From contig KB445794.1 of NCBI GenBank assembly GCA_000320605.2, positions 1,460,033 to 1,524,032 on the forward strand: a DNA stretch of 64,000 nucleotides, in the 5' to 3' direction. A program made the position numbers and the translations under genes. Source of the DNA: Gelatoporia subvermispora B. Lineage: Eukaryota > Basidiomycota > Agaricomycetes > Polyporales > Gelatoporiaceae. The notes beneath the pieces were generated by a model. That model did no database searches and was not told where the DNA came from. It saw only the letters and a program-made list of their open reading frames with translations. This document shows, one piece after another, positions 43,863-57,698 of this stretch (its first letter is position 1; the number at the start of each line of letters is the position of its first letter).

Positions 43863-45797
43863 ATGCCTCCTGTGGCCAACGCCCCTGCACCCCAACGCCG
43901 CGTGCCAACGAGCTCATGGCATAGGGAGAACCGCCTGCAACAGGGCACCCAGACTTCAGGACCATCAGGACGCCGCCGCAAGTCGCGTTCTCCGGATTCA
44001 CGCAATACGATGCCGGAGGACATAGCATTGTACCGACATAGCGGCGACTCGGGCAGCACTCGCAAGAAGAAGAAACACGGCTCGTCATCGCACGCACAAC
44101 ATCACGATACATCTCGACCTTCCTCTATGAGAGAGCCACAAGTTGACCGTGGTCGTACTGCGAAAGCCACGTCCAGGATCCAGAGCTTCTTCTCCGAGGA
44201 TGGGATCGTTAGCACCGTGCTCAGAGATATTACTCGGGGAGGAGCAAACACCCATAGTCATCATAAGAAGAAAGAACGTTCTAAGTCGAGGGACGCGACT
44301 CGACGTGCCAATGAGAAGGCTGTAGCCACAACGCCCGAGCCCATGGACGAGGACGATGACTTTCAACAGTCCGGCGCTCCTGGTGACACGGTCTCGCTGA
44401 GCGACTACTGGCGTATGCGTGAAGAGGTAGAGAGACTTAAGAAGGCGCGTCCGAGTGCCACGACCCTTAATTCGTCGGTAGCTAACGCATATAATCGTTC
44501 AGGTTGTTACAAAGCAGAGCAAGGTGCTGTTGATGTGATCTTCAGAAAGCCTACTGCTTATCTATTAGCGCAGGTGATTGATGACCTTCGAAAGGACATG
44601 AACAAGTCGAGCAAGGTAGGACCCAGTGCAGTTACCCAACATGCGAAGGTGTCTTATTCTTTTGCAGTCGCTGCGGGACCGAACGCAGGAATTGGAGAAG
44701 CTGAATAGTAAGACTCAGGAATCTGACGAGGCGAGCGCGACGTCCTTCGTAACTGCTTCGATAGTAACCTCCTCTGCAGCTCCTCGCCAACATTGAGAGC
44801 AATCTAACGTGCCAAATCTGCTACGAGATTGTGCATCGACCATTCAGGTGGGCGTGCACGTGCACAGAGAGAGGTGGTGTGTTCACGTGATTTATGTAGC
44901 CTGTCTCCCTGCGGACACGTCCTATGCCAAACGTGCCTGCAGGACTGGTTCCGGAAAGGACCTGTCAGCGACGACGACCTATATTCAGACGATGACATCA
45001 TCCACCGGAAGAAGACCTGCCCATGTTGCCGGAGCACGGTCCGTAGCCGGCCGATTCCCATGTTCGCGCTCAAGTCTGTGGCTTCCCTCATTGAGAAAGC
45101 CAAGGCTGGCACTGGTCCTGCCAGGCCCTCTCCTACGCCAGAAGACGACCCGTGGGAGGGCATCTTCCGGCGGCCGTGGCATGAAGTCGACGATGATTGG
45201 TCCGACGACGGCTACGACGATCCCATGGGCGAGGACGATGAGGATGAAGATGAGGATGAGGACGACGATGAGGACGAAGACTACGACGACGATGACGATG
45301 ACGACGACTATTGGTCGTTTGATGGCTACGGCACCGGGGAAGACGAAGGTAGCTATGAAGGGCCTTACGTTCTGCCGCACTGGGCCCCTCCTACCGTGCA
45401 CGTCACTCCAGCGGACTTCCAGTTCTTGGACCATGCCCTGGATGCAGAGGACCTTGCGATGCTCCGGCGCGGCGCGACCATGGAAATGATCAACATCTTC
45501 TCCATGAGCTACACCCACGAAGCCGGACTTAGAGCGGTTGTTGACAACGGGAACGTCGTATATCTCGGGTGGAACATTGAACTGCATCCGACCGATGTTC
45601 TGGGGGAACGGTACATGGACTGGGTGACGTCGGACATATACGAGCACCCGGAGCGATGGGACGTAGAGGAGAGCCACAACGGGTCCTGGACAGCCTGGCG
45701 ACGGGTGCCTGGGGACGAGGACAACGAGCATTACTACACGACAGACTCGGAGGTCTGGGCCGCAGAACTCGAGGGCCGCGAAGAGTACGAGTTCTGA
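43863..45797 (+). CDS. RING-finger protein (probable E3 ubiquitin ligase) with coiled coil and acidic tract
   Basis: ATG at 43863. Layout: a basic Ser/Arg/His-rich N-terminus with a DFFQ-free Lys block (KKKKH), a short conserved-looking helix SRIQSFFSEDGIVSTVLRDI, then a coiled coil (YWRMREEVERLKK; DDLRKDMNKSSK spliced to SLRDRTQELEKLNSK). The RING follows: LLANIESNLTCQICYEIVHR, an intron, then LSPCGHVLCQTCLQDWF and CPCCRSTVRSRPIPMFALKS, giving C3HC4. Next is a run of about 30 Asp/Glu residues (45.2-45.3 kb). The protein ends in a folded-looking domain with MDWVTSDIYEHPERWDVEES and SWTAWRRVPGDEDNEHYYTT. About five introns. Ubiquitin ligase activity is inferred from the RING; the C-terminal domain is unassigned. 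Rad18- and CHFR-like architectures were considered but do not fit beyond the RING. Confidence 0.82.
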
Positions 45798-47082
45798 TAT
45801 CACGCCGACTTTTCTACGCGACGGCGCGCGTACCTGACCCTGATTTCCCCCGCACCGGTAGTCTGCGGGGGTACCTTTCCCCATATTTTTTCTCTCGCAT
45901 CTCACTTCATATTCACGCAAGATACCAGATTCAACTCTATCTCATGCACAGACAGCATTGTACGGTTTAGATATTCGCGTCGACAGATAGGAAGGAAGCA
46001 TCAATAGCATGTATGTTTGATGTAAATGCGATGGCGAGGCTTGGACACGCGGGCATGGATGGCGCAATTGTAGCGACACAGGGCAGCTTCGCGAGAGGCC
46101 ACGGTGCTTCTCAGATCTGCCAGACAAGGGAACTGCGCGTCCCTTAGAGGTATGTATATCAATTCAAGAAGCTTCCGATCTACGTAAATCCTCCCAACCA
46201 TGCCTATACTGGGCCGCGAACTTTGCGCCAGACGCAACTTAGTAGCACCGCCTCGCGCGATGCGGTCGCGTCGAAGTCCACGCCTGCCCTCCGCATTGTG
46301 TCCGCAGTCGCCAGGACGCCCCACGACTACAAGGCAAGATAGTCTTAGGAAACCGGGGCGCTATCATTGCCCCGGCCAACACGGGGGAATGCTGCTCAGG
46401 CTTCTTGTCACCTAGCGTGCATCAGTCAGTGGAGAGGGGATGACATACGTGCCCAAAAAGCCGTAGCAAAATGCTCGCATTTGCATCTACGTCGCCGGGC
46501 ACACCGCATGGCCGAGAGTGCGGATGGACCGCAAGGATATACGTTTCCGAAGGTATGGTAACAAGGTGATTACATTCGCGGCGTGATTACGGGCACGCGC
46601 GAAAGCAGTACTCAACGCAGTGAATGGCAAGCCGCAAGCGCTATACAATAATGATAATATGAAAAGCACATGTGGAATCGATAAGGAGCGGACGCTAGCC
46701 GCAATAGGGCGGGTCCGCCGCTAGACCAATGAGAACGACCGAATGTAGGATACTCTGAAAACGAAACCAACGCCCAATTAAACCGAGGCAGACCCGGTAG
46801 ATGCAAGAAAATTCGGCCTGCAGCAGTGGGGGGGCTCAGCGCAGGCAGGGCGACGGGGCGCGCGGGTGTACCGGACGCAGCGCCGATGCGGATACGGCTG
46901 TGGATGCAGATGCGCGCGCAGAACACGCGGCGCACCCGGGAGATGGGACATAGAACACGGCGCACGGCGCGCGGTGCACGAGGGAAGGAGAGAGCGCGGG
47001 ACAGGAGAACGCGTATGGACAGATGCAGAGCGCGAATACAGGCACGAGCACAGACGGCGCGCAGAGGCCGGTACCCACGTCA
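45798..47082. other. convergent intergenic region, no gene seen
   Basis: About 1.3 kb between two stop codons. Long open frames overlapping its right part (46778-47326, both strands) are shadows of the GC-rich 3' end of the GATA gene. I see no repeat or RNA gene. Confidence 0.4.
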
Positions 47083-48661
47083 TCAGTCTCGCCTCGCCGG
47101 GAACCCCGCGTCGCTGCGTCCGTCTTGCGAATTGAACGAGTCGTCGTCGCTCCCGCCCTCGCCGCTCGACGGCTGCACGGACTCGTCCACATGTGCGCCT
47201 GGCGCGCCGGCCTTGGCCTGTGGTGCCCCGCGCGAACGCGTGAGGTCGCGATTGCGCTTTTTGATCTACGCACACGGTCAAATAAGTATCAGCATGCGTC
47301 AGTGGCGGAGAAGACAGACGTGCTGACCAGTTTCGCATAGACGAGCCCGCACGCGTTGCAGAGCGTGCGCGGACCTGCGGCAGGGTCAGCGTGTGCGGAG
47401 CGGACGGGCGCACGTGCGACTCACCCATGGGGCCCCTCCTCCACTCGGGGGTTGAGGTCGCGTTGCATCCGAGACATGTCTGGCCCTCGGCGGGCGGCGG
47501 GTTCTCTCCCTGCGCCTGGAAGTGTGTCGCATCAGGGGCGCACACGAGCGGCGGGCTGCTCACCTGACGCGCCTTCGCGGGGTCCTCGTCGCCCTCGGGC
47601 GGGCGGTCCGCCGGGGGGCGTGAGAGCTCCATCGCTCGCTTGTTCGCCGCATCAACCGCGTGCACGCCGTACGTCGCGGCCTGCGCCATCCGCTCGACGC
47701 TCTCCTGCGGCACGGGAAGCCGCGCGAGCTCGGGGTCGTGCAGGAAGGCGTTCGTCGAGTCTAGTACGAACCGGTATGACTCTGAGAGCTGTAGCACGTG
47801 GGTCAGCACATGCGTGGTGCGGCACGCGAGCAGCGAGAGGCACACCTTGACAAAGTCCAGCCCGAGCGACACCGCGGACTGCACCGGCGGCGGGGGCGGC
47901 GGGGGCTGCTGCTGGGGCTGCTGCTGCTGGGGCTGCGCGGCAGTTGGGGACTCGTTCTCCTTGTTTTTGCGCGCCTTGGACGGGTCTGGTGGCTGGGGCG
48001 GCCGCTCGTCTGGACGACGCTGATCGGGGCGCACCGCGGGCGACGGGTACGCTCTTGAATCGGATGCCGGCTGCTGCTGCTGCTGCTCCGTGCGCGAGAC
48101 CGGCGCCGCCTGAGTTGGCTCCTGACCGGGGTGCGGCGGGGCGAACGAGGGTGGGTATTGTGCCCACTGCGCGTCGGCGGGCCACGGCGCCCCGGGGGGC
48201 ACACCGTACGCAGGCGGCGCGTATTGCGGTGGTGGCGGCTGCGGCGAGGTCGGGATGTAATTTGCGGGCGGGGTGTTCAGCGACTGCTGGGGGTCCTGTG
48301 AGCGTGGTGGAGGCTGGTTCGGGCGCACTGGCTGCCGCGAGCCGCCCTGGGCGAACTGCGCATGCTCGTAGGGAGCGGGCGGGGCGTAGGGTGCGTAGCC
48401 GTAGGTCGGGGCGACGTCCTGCGGGGAGTGATAGACATATCGGCCGTCAGAGGCCATCTGCGGGGGCGGGGGTTGGGTATGCGAGACTGGAGGCCGATAG
48501 ACGGCTTGTTGGCTGTCACGAGCGTCTGGAGGGGTGAGCGCTTGGCCGAGAGAAGAGTAGGAGGTTGCGGGTAGCACGCTGTCAAGAGAAGGGTGAGCTC
48601 TGGCGGGATGCGGGTGATGCGGAGGATGCGGGTGGTCATACGGCGGAGTGTAGGCAGCCAT
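47083..48661 (-). CDS. GATA-type zinc finger transcription factor, Pro/Gln-rich
   Basis: ATG at 48661 (MAAYTPPYDHPHPPHHPHPA). The first 300 residues are Pro/Gln/Tyr-rich and low complexity. A helical segment follows, LSESYRFVLDSTNAFLHDPE and VERMAQAATYGVHAVDAANK. A single GATA finger lies near the C-terminus: CLGCNATSTPEWRRGPM spliced to GPRTLCNACGLVYAKL, then a basic extension (KKRNRDLTRSRG). The Cys-X2-Cys ... Cys-X2-Cys pattern and TPEWRRGP motif are diagnostic. The protein ends SDDDSFNSQDGRSDAGFPAR then D at the TGA at 47083-47085. Five introns, including two within or beside the finger. No PAS domain is visible, so it is not a WC-2-type photoreceptor partner. Target genes are unknown. 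Confidence 0.85.
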
Positions 48662-51001
48662 GGGGAGGAGGAGAGAGTGTGTGCAGCATTTATCACTGCT
48701 CGTGGGCGTGCAATGGCAGCAGGACAGACAGGTAAGACGGCAGAAGATGAAAGAAAGACAGTCCGCGCGGGGAACGCGACACGCTGCGCGCCACAAATTG
48801 TACGACAAAGTGGTGACAAAGTGGACAGGAACCACCGTGACGGTTGGCGGTGGTTGGCAAGCCCGAAGGGGGCGGGCCTGGCGAGCACCTACTGGCGAGA
48901 TGCAACGAGATGCGAATCAAACAAGAGAGATCGCGAGATCTATCGCATCCAGGCGGACGCATGGCGGTTGCGCAGCGGACAGATATTCAAGATTTCAGAA
49001 ACTTACATGGCTGGCCGACGGCTCACGTTCGCTGCAGCAGACTCGTCGTCAGAATCGTCCTCGAGAGATCTTGCACCGATGGTGATCGTGTTGGGCGTAT
49101 GGTCCGGTATCCGTCGTCGTAGTTGCAAGCAAGCCGCTGCAAGACGTCGGCACGTATGACTTTTTGGCAATGCACGCTTGGCAGTCGGGCTGCCGCTGGA
49201 ATTTTTGTATTTCTGTTTTTAACTTTCTCCTCGATAGGGCACCTGCGCCAGGTTTGGTCAGCTTCGAGCAGGCTGTAGATACGAGGTACGGTATTCGGCT
49301 GGACTTGTTATACTGCCCACTAAGCTCAGTTCTTCGTCCTGGACGAAGTACTTACGATTGCCGAACGTCCGATGCAGATGACAAACCGTCTCGGATTCAA
49401 ACACAGAGAATCGGAGAACCCTTGACTGCCCTGACTGGTTTTATCACGTGACACGGGACTACACTGTTGTCCTCCTGGGCCAGCTCGAATTCGTATCTCC
49501 TTTTGCACTGTGACAGTGACTTACATGCATAACTTTCCGGAGTTTCCAAAAACTGCCTCAATTTTAGAGAACTACTCTCATAGCTTCCTCACACATCCAT
49601 CCTCTGAGCCGAATTTTTACTGTACGTTGTAGACTGTGCAGAAGACATACAGTGGTCAAAAAACTAAAGAGCTGAAGCGGAAGTTCGTCGAGTTTACGGC
49701 CGAATGTTGGATAGCGAAGCGTGACAATGGAACAGCCAGAATAGGTAAACTCGAAGGGCTCGCCCCACATAACAGGCACGATGTGACCAACCGTGACAAT
49801 CATTAGAGAGGCCCGGCCTCACAGTCCTCAGAACGGTGTCGACATAAATTAGTTGATACACAGCATTTTTGTTCATGTTCTCATACACTGAGGCCTTGGT
49901 ATGACTGCTGCTCTACTCTGTCGATAGCTCGGGAAAGATAGTCCATTCGCACAACGCAAGGCAATCATCTGAGAGATTTGATGAATTCCACGCGAGCGTC
50001 ACGGTTAGCTCACGCGGTGCCAGCACGTGCGCGAGACCCTATGAGCGTCACTCAGGTGCTAAGCTGACCCGGCCGGGCAATTGTGCGCGGGACCAACTTG
50101 CCCAATCTGACCGACGTCCTCTATCATCTCCTCTGCACCTTTATCCCGTCGCGGGGCTGCTCTGCCCATCCATCAACTTGATTTCGTCTGATCTTGCCTG
50201 ATCTCGATCTGCTTCCTCACCAAGTTCGAGAGGTGCAGCCGCTCGAGTGCACCGTTCACTACATATCCGAGCCCAACTCAACGCCGCCACACCGACAGAG
50301 GTCGACAACAACCCTCGTCATGGCGCAGAATTTTCCTACAGAACAGCCTTAGGTGGCCCACGCAGGCACACCAAGGACAGCCAGGCTTCTGAATCGTTCG
50401 GATACTTTGCGCGACTCACATCCAGATTCAGCCCCGCGACCTCCCTCTCGGTCTACTCGGACGCGAACTGCTCGTTTACCATGACGCCTCCTGTCCTCGG
50501 CACCGCAATTGTGGTCCCCTCTGCACGTACACAGCTCCCTACGCCGTGTCTACGCCGCACACACCGCGTCATCGTTGAGCTTATCAGCCTCTGAAACATG
50601 TTGACCTTGCGATTTGTGCGCCACAGCCGCATTTCGCAGCAACAGTTCGGTCGCGGCCTATGCAAGAGGAAAGAGGTATCTAGATTTTGGACCAGCGACC
50701 TATTTTTGAGATCCAAACGGCCGTAGTTCGGTCAATTCTGGCTCGATCTTCGATCCGATTGCAGCGATGGGATCTTTTGGTATCGAAACGGTTCTCAACA
50801 ACATACATACTACGATCGCATGAAATCCTGGTCTCAGACCTCGGGCCTCAAGCTCAAGACTACCTCTTTACCTGGCAACACAGTTTTCAACGGCTGACAC
50901 TTCCCAGGGACAGTTCGGACCTACCTCCTTCTGTGGTGCGTCGCGCCCTCGCACGCGACGGTTGCCCGGATGGAAGCACCCATCAGATCACACCTGTCCA
51001 A

Positions 51002-51034
51002 GAAGCCTCGCGATCGGGTTGCATCGATTGACGT
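51002..51034 (+). repeat. diverged repeat, copy A
   Basis: Begins GAAGCCTCGCGATCGGGTTG. It matches copy B at 51499-51531 with 29 identities in 33 bases, without gaps. The similarity continues weakly for about 60 more bases with indels. Confidence 0.6.
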
Positions 51035-51498
51035 GTGTCGGTCAACATGCTGCCTACATTTCGGTCGTATGAAGCTGTGGTCTCTACCATTCTGGCCGCA
51101 GTATCACTGCGGTGTAATGGTCAGGTTCTGGTCGTACTCCGCGAACGCTCGGAAATGCTATTAGATTTGGGTGTCACTGGCCTCCGCACCAATATCAGCC
51201 GAGCCTGCAACACGGAGTAGCACGCAGAATTCGTCGAAGCGGCAACGTCTATGATTGTACTCAGCCTCAACATGTCTCGACCTCAACAACATTCAACTCC
51301 TCGGATCACTTGTCATACATCATTCTCTGAAAATGGACTAGTCAGACATGTGGCCATCTAGGATCCATTTAGGCCAGCTTATGCGCGGAATGTTGAGGTT
51401 CCTAACATTTGGTCGGCACACGACTAGCAGTTCCCAGGATTTGGGGATTTCCGGGCGTATCTCGGGAGGGGCGTTACTCGGCGTTTGCTGCAGTGCTG

Positions 51499-51531
51499 GA
51501 AGCTTCGCGATTAGGTTGCATAGATTGACGT
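51499..51531 (+). repeat. diverged repeat, copy B
   Basis: Begins GAAGCTTCGCGATTAGGTTG, in the same orientation as copy A and 497 bp away. Shared downstream blocks occur in the same order but closer together, as if B had lost sequence. Confidence 0.6.
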
Positions 51532-51619
51532 TAGTGGCTGGTGCTCTCGATGTGTCTGTACATGGCGGGTATTACTCTGTGGTCTACGTTGCGGTGTATC
51601 CAAGTCCATCATGTAGATA

Positions 51620-53430
51620 TCATCCTAGTGCAGATTGTGCAACTCCATGCCCTGCATGATGCTTCTCCTCCTTCCACCGTGCATGCTTGCCTGCCCCTGC
51701 CGACGCGTCAGAAACCGCCGGCGCCGGTCCATGCGGCGCGTCAGTGCCCTCCTCCTTCGCAGGCGCAAGCGTCTTCTCTGGCGCGGCAGCACCGCCAGCA
51801 ACGGCAGCAATCGCTGAGCCCGCCCCACTCGCGGCAGCCGCCGCCCGCTCGCGTGCGCGGCGTCGCCGGCGCAGGATCTTCTTCCGGTTGCGCACCGCGC
51901 GTTGGAACGCCTGCTCGTCGCCGTAGAACAATGCGTACTCGCAGAACGGGCAGATCCACTCGTCCAGCGGGCTCGTGAGCGAGAGCACCGGCGCGAGCGG
52001 CCGCTCCGTGCCCTTGCGGCGGCGCGGCGGCAGTTCCGCGGAGAGGAACCGCAGAGGGAGCGGGCTGAGCAGGTTCTGTGCGTTCGCAGCGGCCTGCGCT
52101 GCGTTCGCCTGCCCCGCACCTGGCAGCCGTGACGGCACGTAGTTGCGCAGGTGATGCGGGTTTGAAGCGTTGGCGAGCACGGCGCGCTTTTTCTTCTTGC
52201 CCTTGCCCTTCCCACTGCTTGCAGGCGCATCCTGCGGAGATGCAGCCGGATCCAGAGGTGTACCTCCTGGTGACTGCGCGCCCTGCTTGCGGTTGGCCTT
52301 GGTCGACCGTGTGCTGCCGGCGAATGCGGCGGCCTGTTGTGCGGCCTCGGCGGCTCTGGCTGCCTGCCGGGCGAGCTCGGCTTCGAAGCGGACGTGGAGC
52401 GCAGCTACCTCCTGCTCTGTCACGACGAGGCGTCGGGACGCTGCAGTGATGAAGCAAGTCAAACGGAGCCCGCGCGAGAAGCGTCGCCGCACTCACTCTC
52501 GTTTTGACAGAGGAAGGAGAAGTCCGACAAAGGCAGCGCCGCCGTCGGTCGGCTGTCAGATACTGCGCCATCAGCTGCTGGACTCTCTGAAGGCTGTTGT
52601 GTGCTCAGAGCTCGGAAGGCGCGGAAGGCGCGAGCGAGTCGGGGCCCGCGTAGCTTTGATAGCCTGACCCGTGCTGCAGGAGAATTGTTCTTTGCAGTAT
52701 CGTACCCGGCTGCAATATTACTGTGTGCGAACGGATAGCTGCTGAGAGCATGGTCGAGTGCGAGGGTGTCCCCGTGCGCAAGCACATTCGCCAGCAAGCG
52801 TTTGCGGCTCTTGAGCAGCTCCTTGTGCTGCAGCCCCGCGAGCGTCGCCTTGGGCAGTTTCCCCCGCCTCAGCGCGAACCCCGACGTCGGCGACGGCGGA
52901 GAGACGCTGATCGCATCGTACTCCCGCTCTGGGCGGCCAGTGGGGATGCCGCGCTCCGCTGGCTCGTCGTCTGCGCCCTCCCCGCCTGCCTCGTGCCCGT
53001 GCGGCGCGCCGGCCACGTTCGCAGGTACCTTCCTCTTCTTCGTGTTTCCCGGCTGCTGCAGGTGGTCAACGTAGCCGCCCTCCGTGCCGTCCTCGTCGTC
53101 CGCGCCGCCGCGCAGGTCGCCCCAGCCGTACATCCCGCTGCTCAGGTCCACTGCGCTGCGGTCCGCCTCGTGCTTGAAGAGCTCCGGCACCCCGCCCAGC
53201 ACCGACTGGTAGTACGCCGAGAGCGCCATCTGCGCAGACAGCGCATCACCGTGCACGAGGACGTCGTCCGCCGTGGCGCACTCGTCCAGTGCCCCAGCGG
53301 GCGCGCCGTCACCGCCGTCGTCGAGGGAGTGGGGGTCCAGCGTGCGCCGCCGCTTGGGCAGCGGCTTGACCCTCCTGAGGGCCGGCAGGTCTGGGACGTC
53401 GAAGATGGGCGGCGAGGGCGCTCGATACAT
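51620..53430 (-). CDS. uncharacterised protein with a CPFC motif and Arg-rich C-terminal helix
   Basis: I do not recognise the family. Two exons encode 584 residues; the single 56-nt intron (GTGAGT...CTGCAG) joins FLCQNE to SRRLVVTEQEVAALHVRFEA in phase. The N-terminus starts MYRAPSPPIFDVPDLPALRR with a basic cluster KPLPKRRR. A central conserved-looking helix set follows: ALSAQMALSAYYQSVLGGVP, KLPKATLAGLQHKELLKSRK and DTLALDHALSSYPFAHSNIA. The C-terminal half has a Lys-rich block (GKGKGKKKKR), YVPSRLPGAGQA, then LDEWICPFCEYALFYGDEQA followed by RNRKKILRRRRRARERAAAA. One CxxC pair only, so a zinc site would need a second subunit or distant residues. Basic clusters suggest a nuclear or nucleolar protein. 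GC content is very high, with large shadow frames on the other strand. Confidence 0.75.
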
Positions 53431-54313
53431 AGGTCACTGCGAAGTGTCTGTGAAGCGAAAAGACGGTCAACGTGGTCTGCGCGGTGACTCGGACGGCTGG
53501 AAGGAAATTCAGGCTAACTCGAATATTGGGCCGCAGGACGGGTGCGGCTTCAGTTCAGATAGTAAAAGCGGGATGACTGGCCACGCAATGCTATGACAAG
53601 AGTAGAGAGGAGCCCGTAATGTGAGCCCGTGTGCTGGTATGTGCCGAAGCCGATTCCTCCCCAGCCACCCAGTATGTGTATCCGGCTCCCTTGATGACAT
53701 ACTTTTTCCCAGCCATCCCTCCGTTTTTCTTTTCAATCAACACATATTTTATATATTCAGACGTACAACGACCAGACAGACTCGATGATGAAAATGCTAG
53801 ACTACGTTACAAGGCGTGCGATGCTCTAACAATTGTCTCGTAATGCTAGGATATAATGATGTCCGACTGCGCGTCGCAATAAATCAGGGTATCGCGAAAC
53901 GAAGACCGACACTAATCTGCTCATGCTGTGAGGAGGGCCCCTCGATGTCTATGACTATGAATGAAGAATGCGGGTGGGCGTACCGGGCCCTAGTATGGAA
54001 ACAGTCGAGTATTAGTTAGGGCCTTACAATATCCCATGAGCAGTGTTGCAACGAGACGAAACCGACGGTGTTGTGAGAGCAGCGCGAGTGACAATAGGAC
54101 GAAAATTGACAACCGTTGACGGGGAGGTGGGTTCTAGCATTTCCGGGGAGTCGGAGAGTCGTTATGTGAGCGAGAAGGGGAAGGAGTCGAGAGGGAAGGG
54201 GTGGGGATCATGAAGGAAGGGGTGGATAGGACGTTCGGGATTCAAGAAGAGAGAACTGGGGTCGGAATGTTGTGCATAGAGTGTTGCGATCGCAGCTGCA
54301 TGAAGGTGGCAAT
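53431..54313. other. intergenic region upstream of the unknown gene and downstream of DED1
   Basis: About 880 bp. It contains a T/A-rich stretch near 53.70-53.76 kb (CATATTTTATATATTC). The part next to 53431 should be the promoter of the unknown gene and the part next to 54313 the DED1 3' UTR. No gene seen. Confidence 0.4.
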
Positions 54314-56411
<2,098 letters not shown>

Positions 56412-56708
56412 ATTAAGCCGAAAGGTAGAACAGTCAAGTAAGATGGAGGGTTGAAGAGTTTGTGGTCTAAAAGCGATGAGCTGGAAGCGAGATGGTGATG
56501 GTTCACCAGAAAGGCGATGGAGAAATTTGTACTCCCTCATTCCTGCTCCTTACAAACACAGCCCTGGGAGCGGCTGACTCAGCATGCTACCCATTTCCGG
56601 AAATCGCGTTCAGGACGTGGCAGATCCTTGCCCCGCATCCCCGCTCGTTGCCCACCGCGTCCTCCATCTCCCAACAACTCCCCGACGCCGTCGGACACAG
56701 CGCCGAGC
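56412..56708. promoter_or_regulatory. 297-bp divergent promoter, DED1 / Sec72-like gene
   Basis: Separates the two divergent ATGs. It is C-rich towards the Sec72-like side. No factor site is claimed. Confidence 0.35.
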
Positions 56709-57626
56709 ATGTCCCACACGCACTCACATACGCCCGGTCAGCCCTGCGGGCACAATCACGGCCCGCAGCCCCAGCAGCCGCAGATGGCCATGCGCCCGCC
56801 AGACCCCGTCATGCAGGCCCTCATCGAGGCGAGCTTCCGCCCTGTCGACATCGCACTCGCGGAGCCAGGGAGCGCCTCTGCCCTCTGTGGTGCGCACAGC
56901 CTCGAGAAGTGCGCGGAGTGCGGCGCGGACTATGTGAACCTCAACCGCCTCTCGCGCATCCTCGCTGGCACGCCGAACCTACGCTGCCCCCCGCCGCCAC
57001 AGGTCGTGAACCAGAAACTATCGCAGGCGATCAACAACGTGAAGGAGGAGGGAAACGTACGCGTCCTTTTGCCTGCCCCAGTTCTGCGCGCGTAATTCAA
57101 CCCGCAATCTACCTCTTCGCATCCGCAGGCACACTTCAAGACCGGCTCGCACGAGGCCGCGATCCAACGGTACTCTATGGCGGCCGGCATCGCTGTCCAG
57201 AGACCGTCCTGGGAGGCGCAGCAGCTAATGCGTGAGGAGCTCTCCACAATCCTTTCGAATCGATCGGCGGCATACCTAGAGGCGGGCGACTTCATCGCGG
57301 CGTTAGTCGACGCAGACGCGGTCATCACGCTGAAGCGAAGCTGGAGCAAGGGGCACTTCCGGAAGGCCAAGGCTCTTATAAAGCTGGACCAGTACCACGA
57401 AGCGAAGGAGGCGATACTACTCGGTCTGTCGTTCGAGCCAGGGAATGCGGTGAGTATCAGTATTCCTGGTATCCTCGCCACAATCTTCTGAGACGCAAGG
57501 CAGGACATGACCCAGCTGCTCCAAGAAGTGGACGGCGTCCTCAAGGCCCGGGAGGGCTCAAAATCCATCACCCTGAGCGAAAAGTCCGCAATTGACACAC
57601 CTACCCCAATCCCCATACCCGCATAA
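56709..57626 (+). CDS. TPR protein, Sec72-like (putative ER translocation subunit / chaperone adaptor)
   Basis: About 264 residues in three exons. ATG at 56709; the N-terminus is His-rich (MSHTHSHTPGQPCGHNHGP), then VMQALIEASFRPVDIALAEP. A compact Cys/His motif follows, C60-X2-H63-X4-C68-X2-C71 (in ALCGAHSLEKCAECGADYVN). TPR units then start KLSQAINNVKEEGN spliced to AHFKTGSHEAAIQRYSMAAG, LSTILSNRSAAYLEAGDFIA, ALVDADAVITLKRSWSKGHF and RKAKALIKLDQYHEAKEAIL. The last exon begins DMTQLLQEVDGVLKAREG and stops at 57624-57626. Yeast Sec72 binds cytosolic Hsp70 through its TPR to aid post-translational translocation; the same role here is inference. Other TPR co-chaperones remain possible. Confidence 0.78.
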
Positions 57627-57698
57627 TGATGTATTATATTTCTATACTCTACCGGATGTACGTATACAGGTTGTGTTACAAGTCCACGATTCTCTGAA

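Larger units (their letters stand above)
48662..51619. other. 3-kb region without a recognisable gene; contains a decayed duplication
   Basis: Upstream of the GATA gene and downstream of the gene ending at 51620. Open frames are short and disabled. Two related stretches (51002-51034 and 51499-51531) match at 29 of 33 positions, with patchier similarity beyond (shared CTGTGGTCT and TGCGGTGTA). This suggests an old duplicated fragment, possibly of a pseudogene or mobile element. I cannot name a parent family. Confidence 0.45.

Noticed and set aside
44985..45920. 311-residue open frame on the minus strand with a strongly hydrophobic Val/Ile run, resembling a membrane protein
   Set aside because: It is the exact antisense of the Asp/Glu codon tract of the RING gene (GAY/GAR read backwards give Val/Ile/Leu/Phe). 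It is an artefact of codon composition.
46778..48835. One continuous 685-residue minus-strand frame taken as a single gene
   Set aside because: Only part of it is the GATA protein. It runs through introns and past the finger in the wrong frame, and starts before the real ATG at 48661. The spliced model with an intact finger is preferred.
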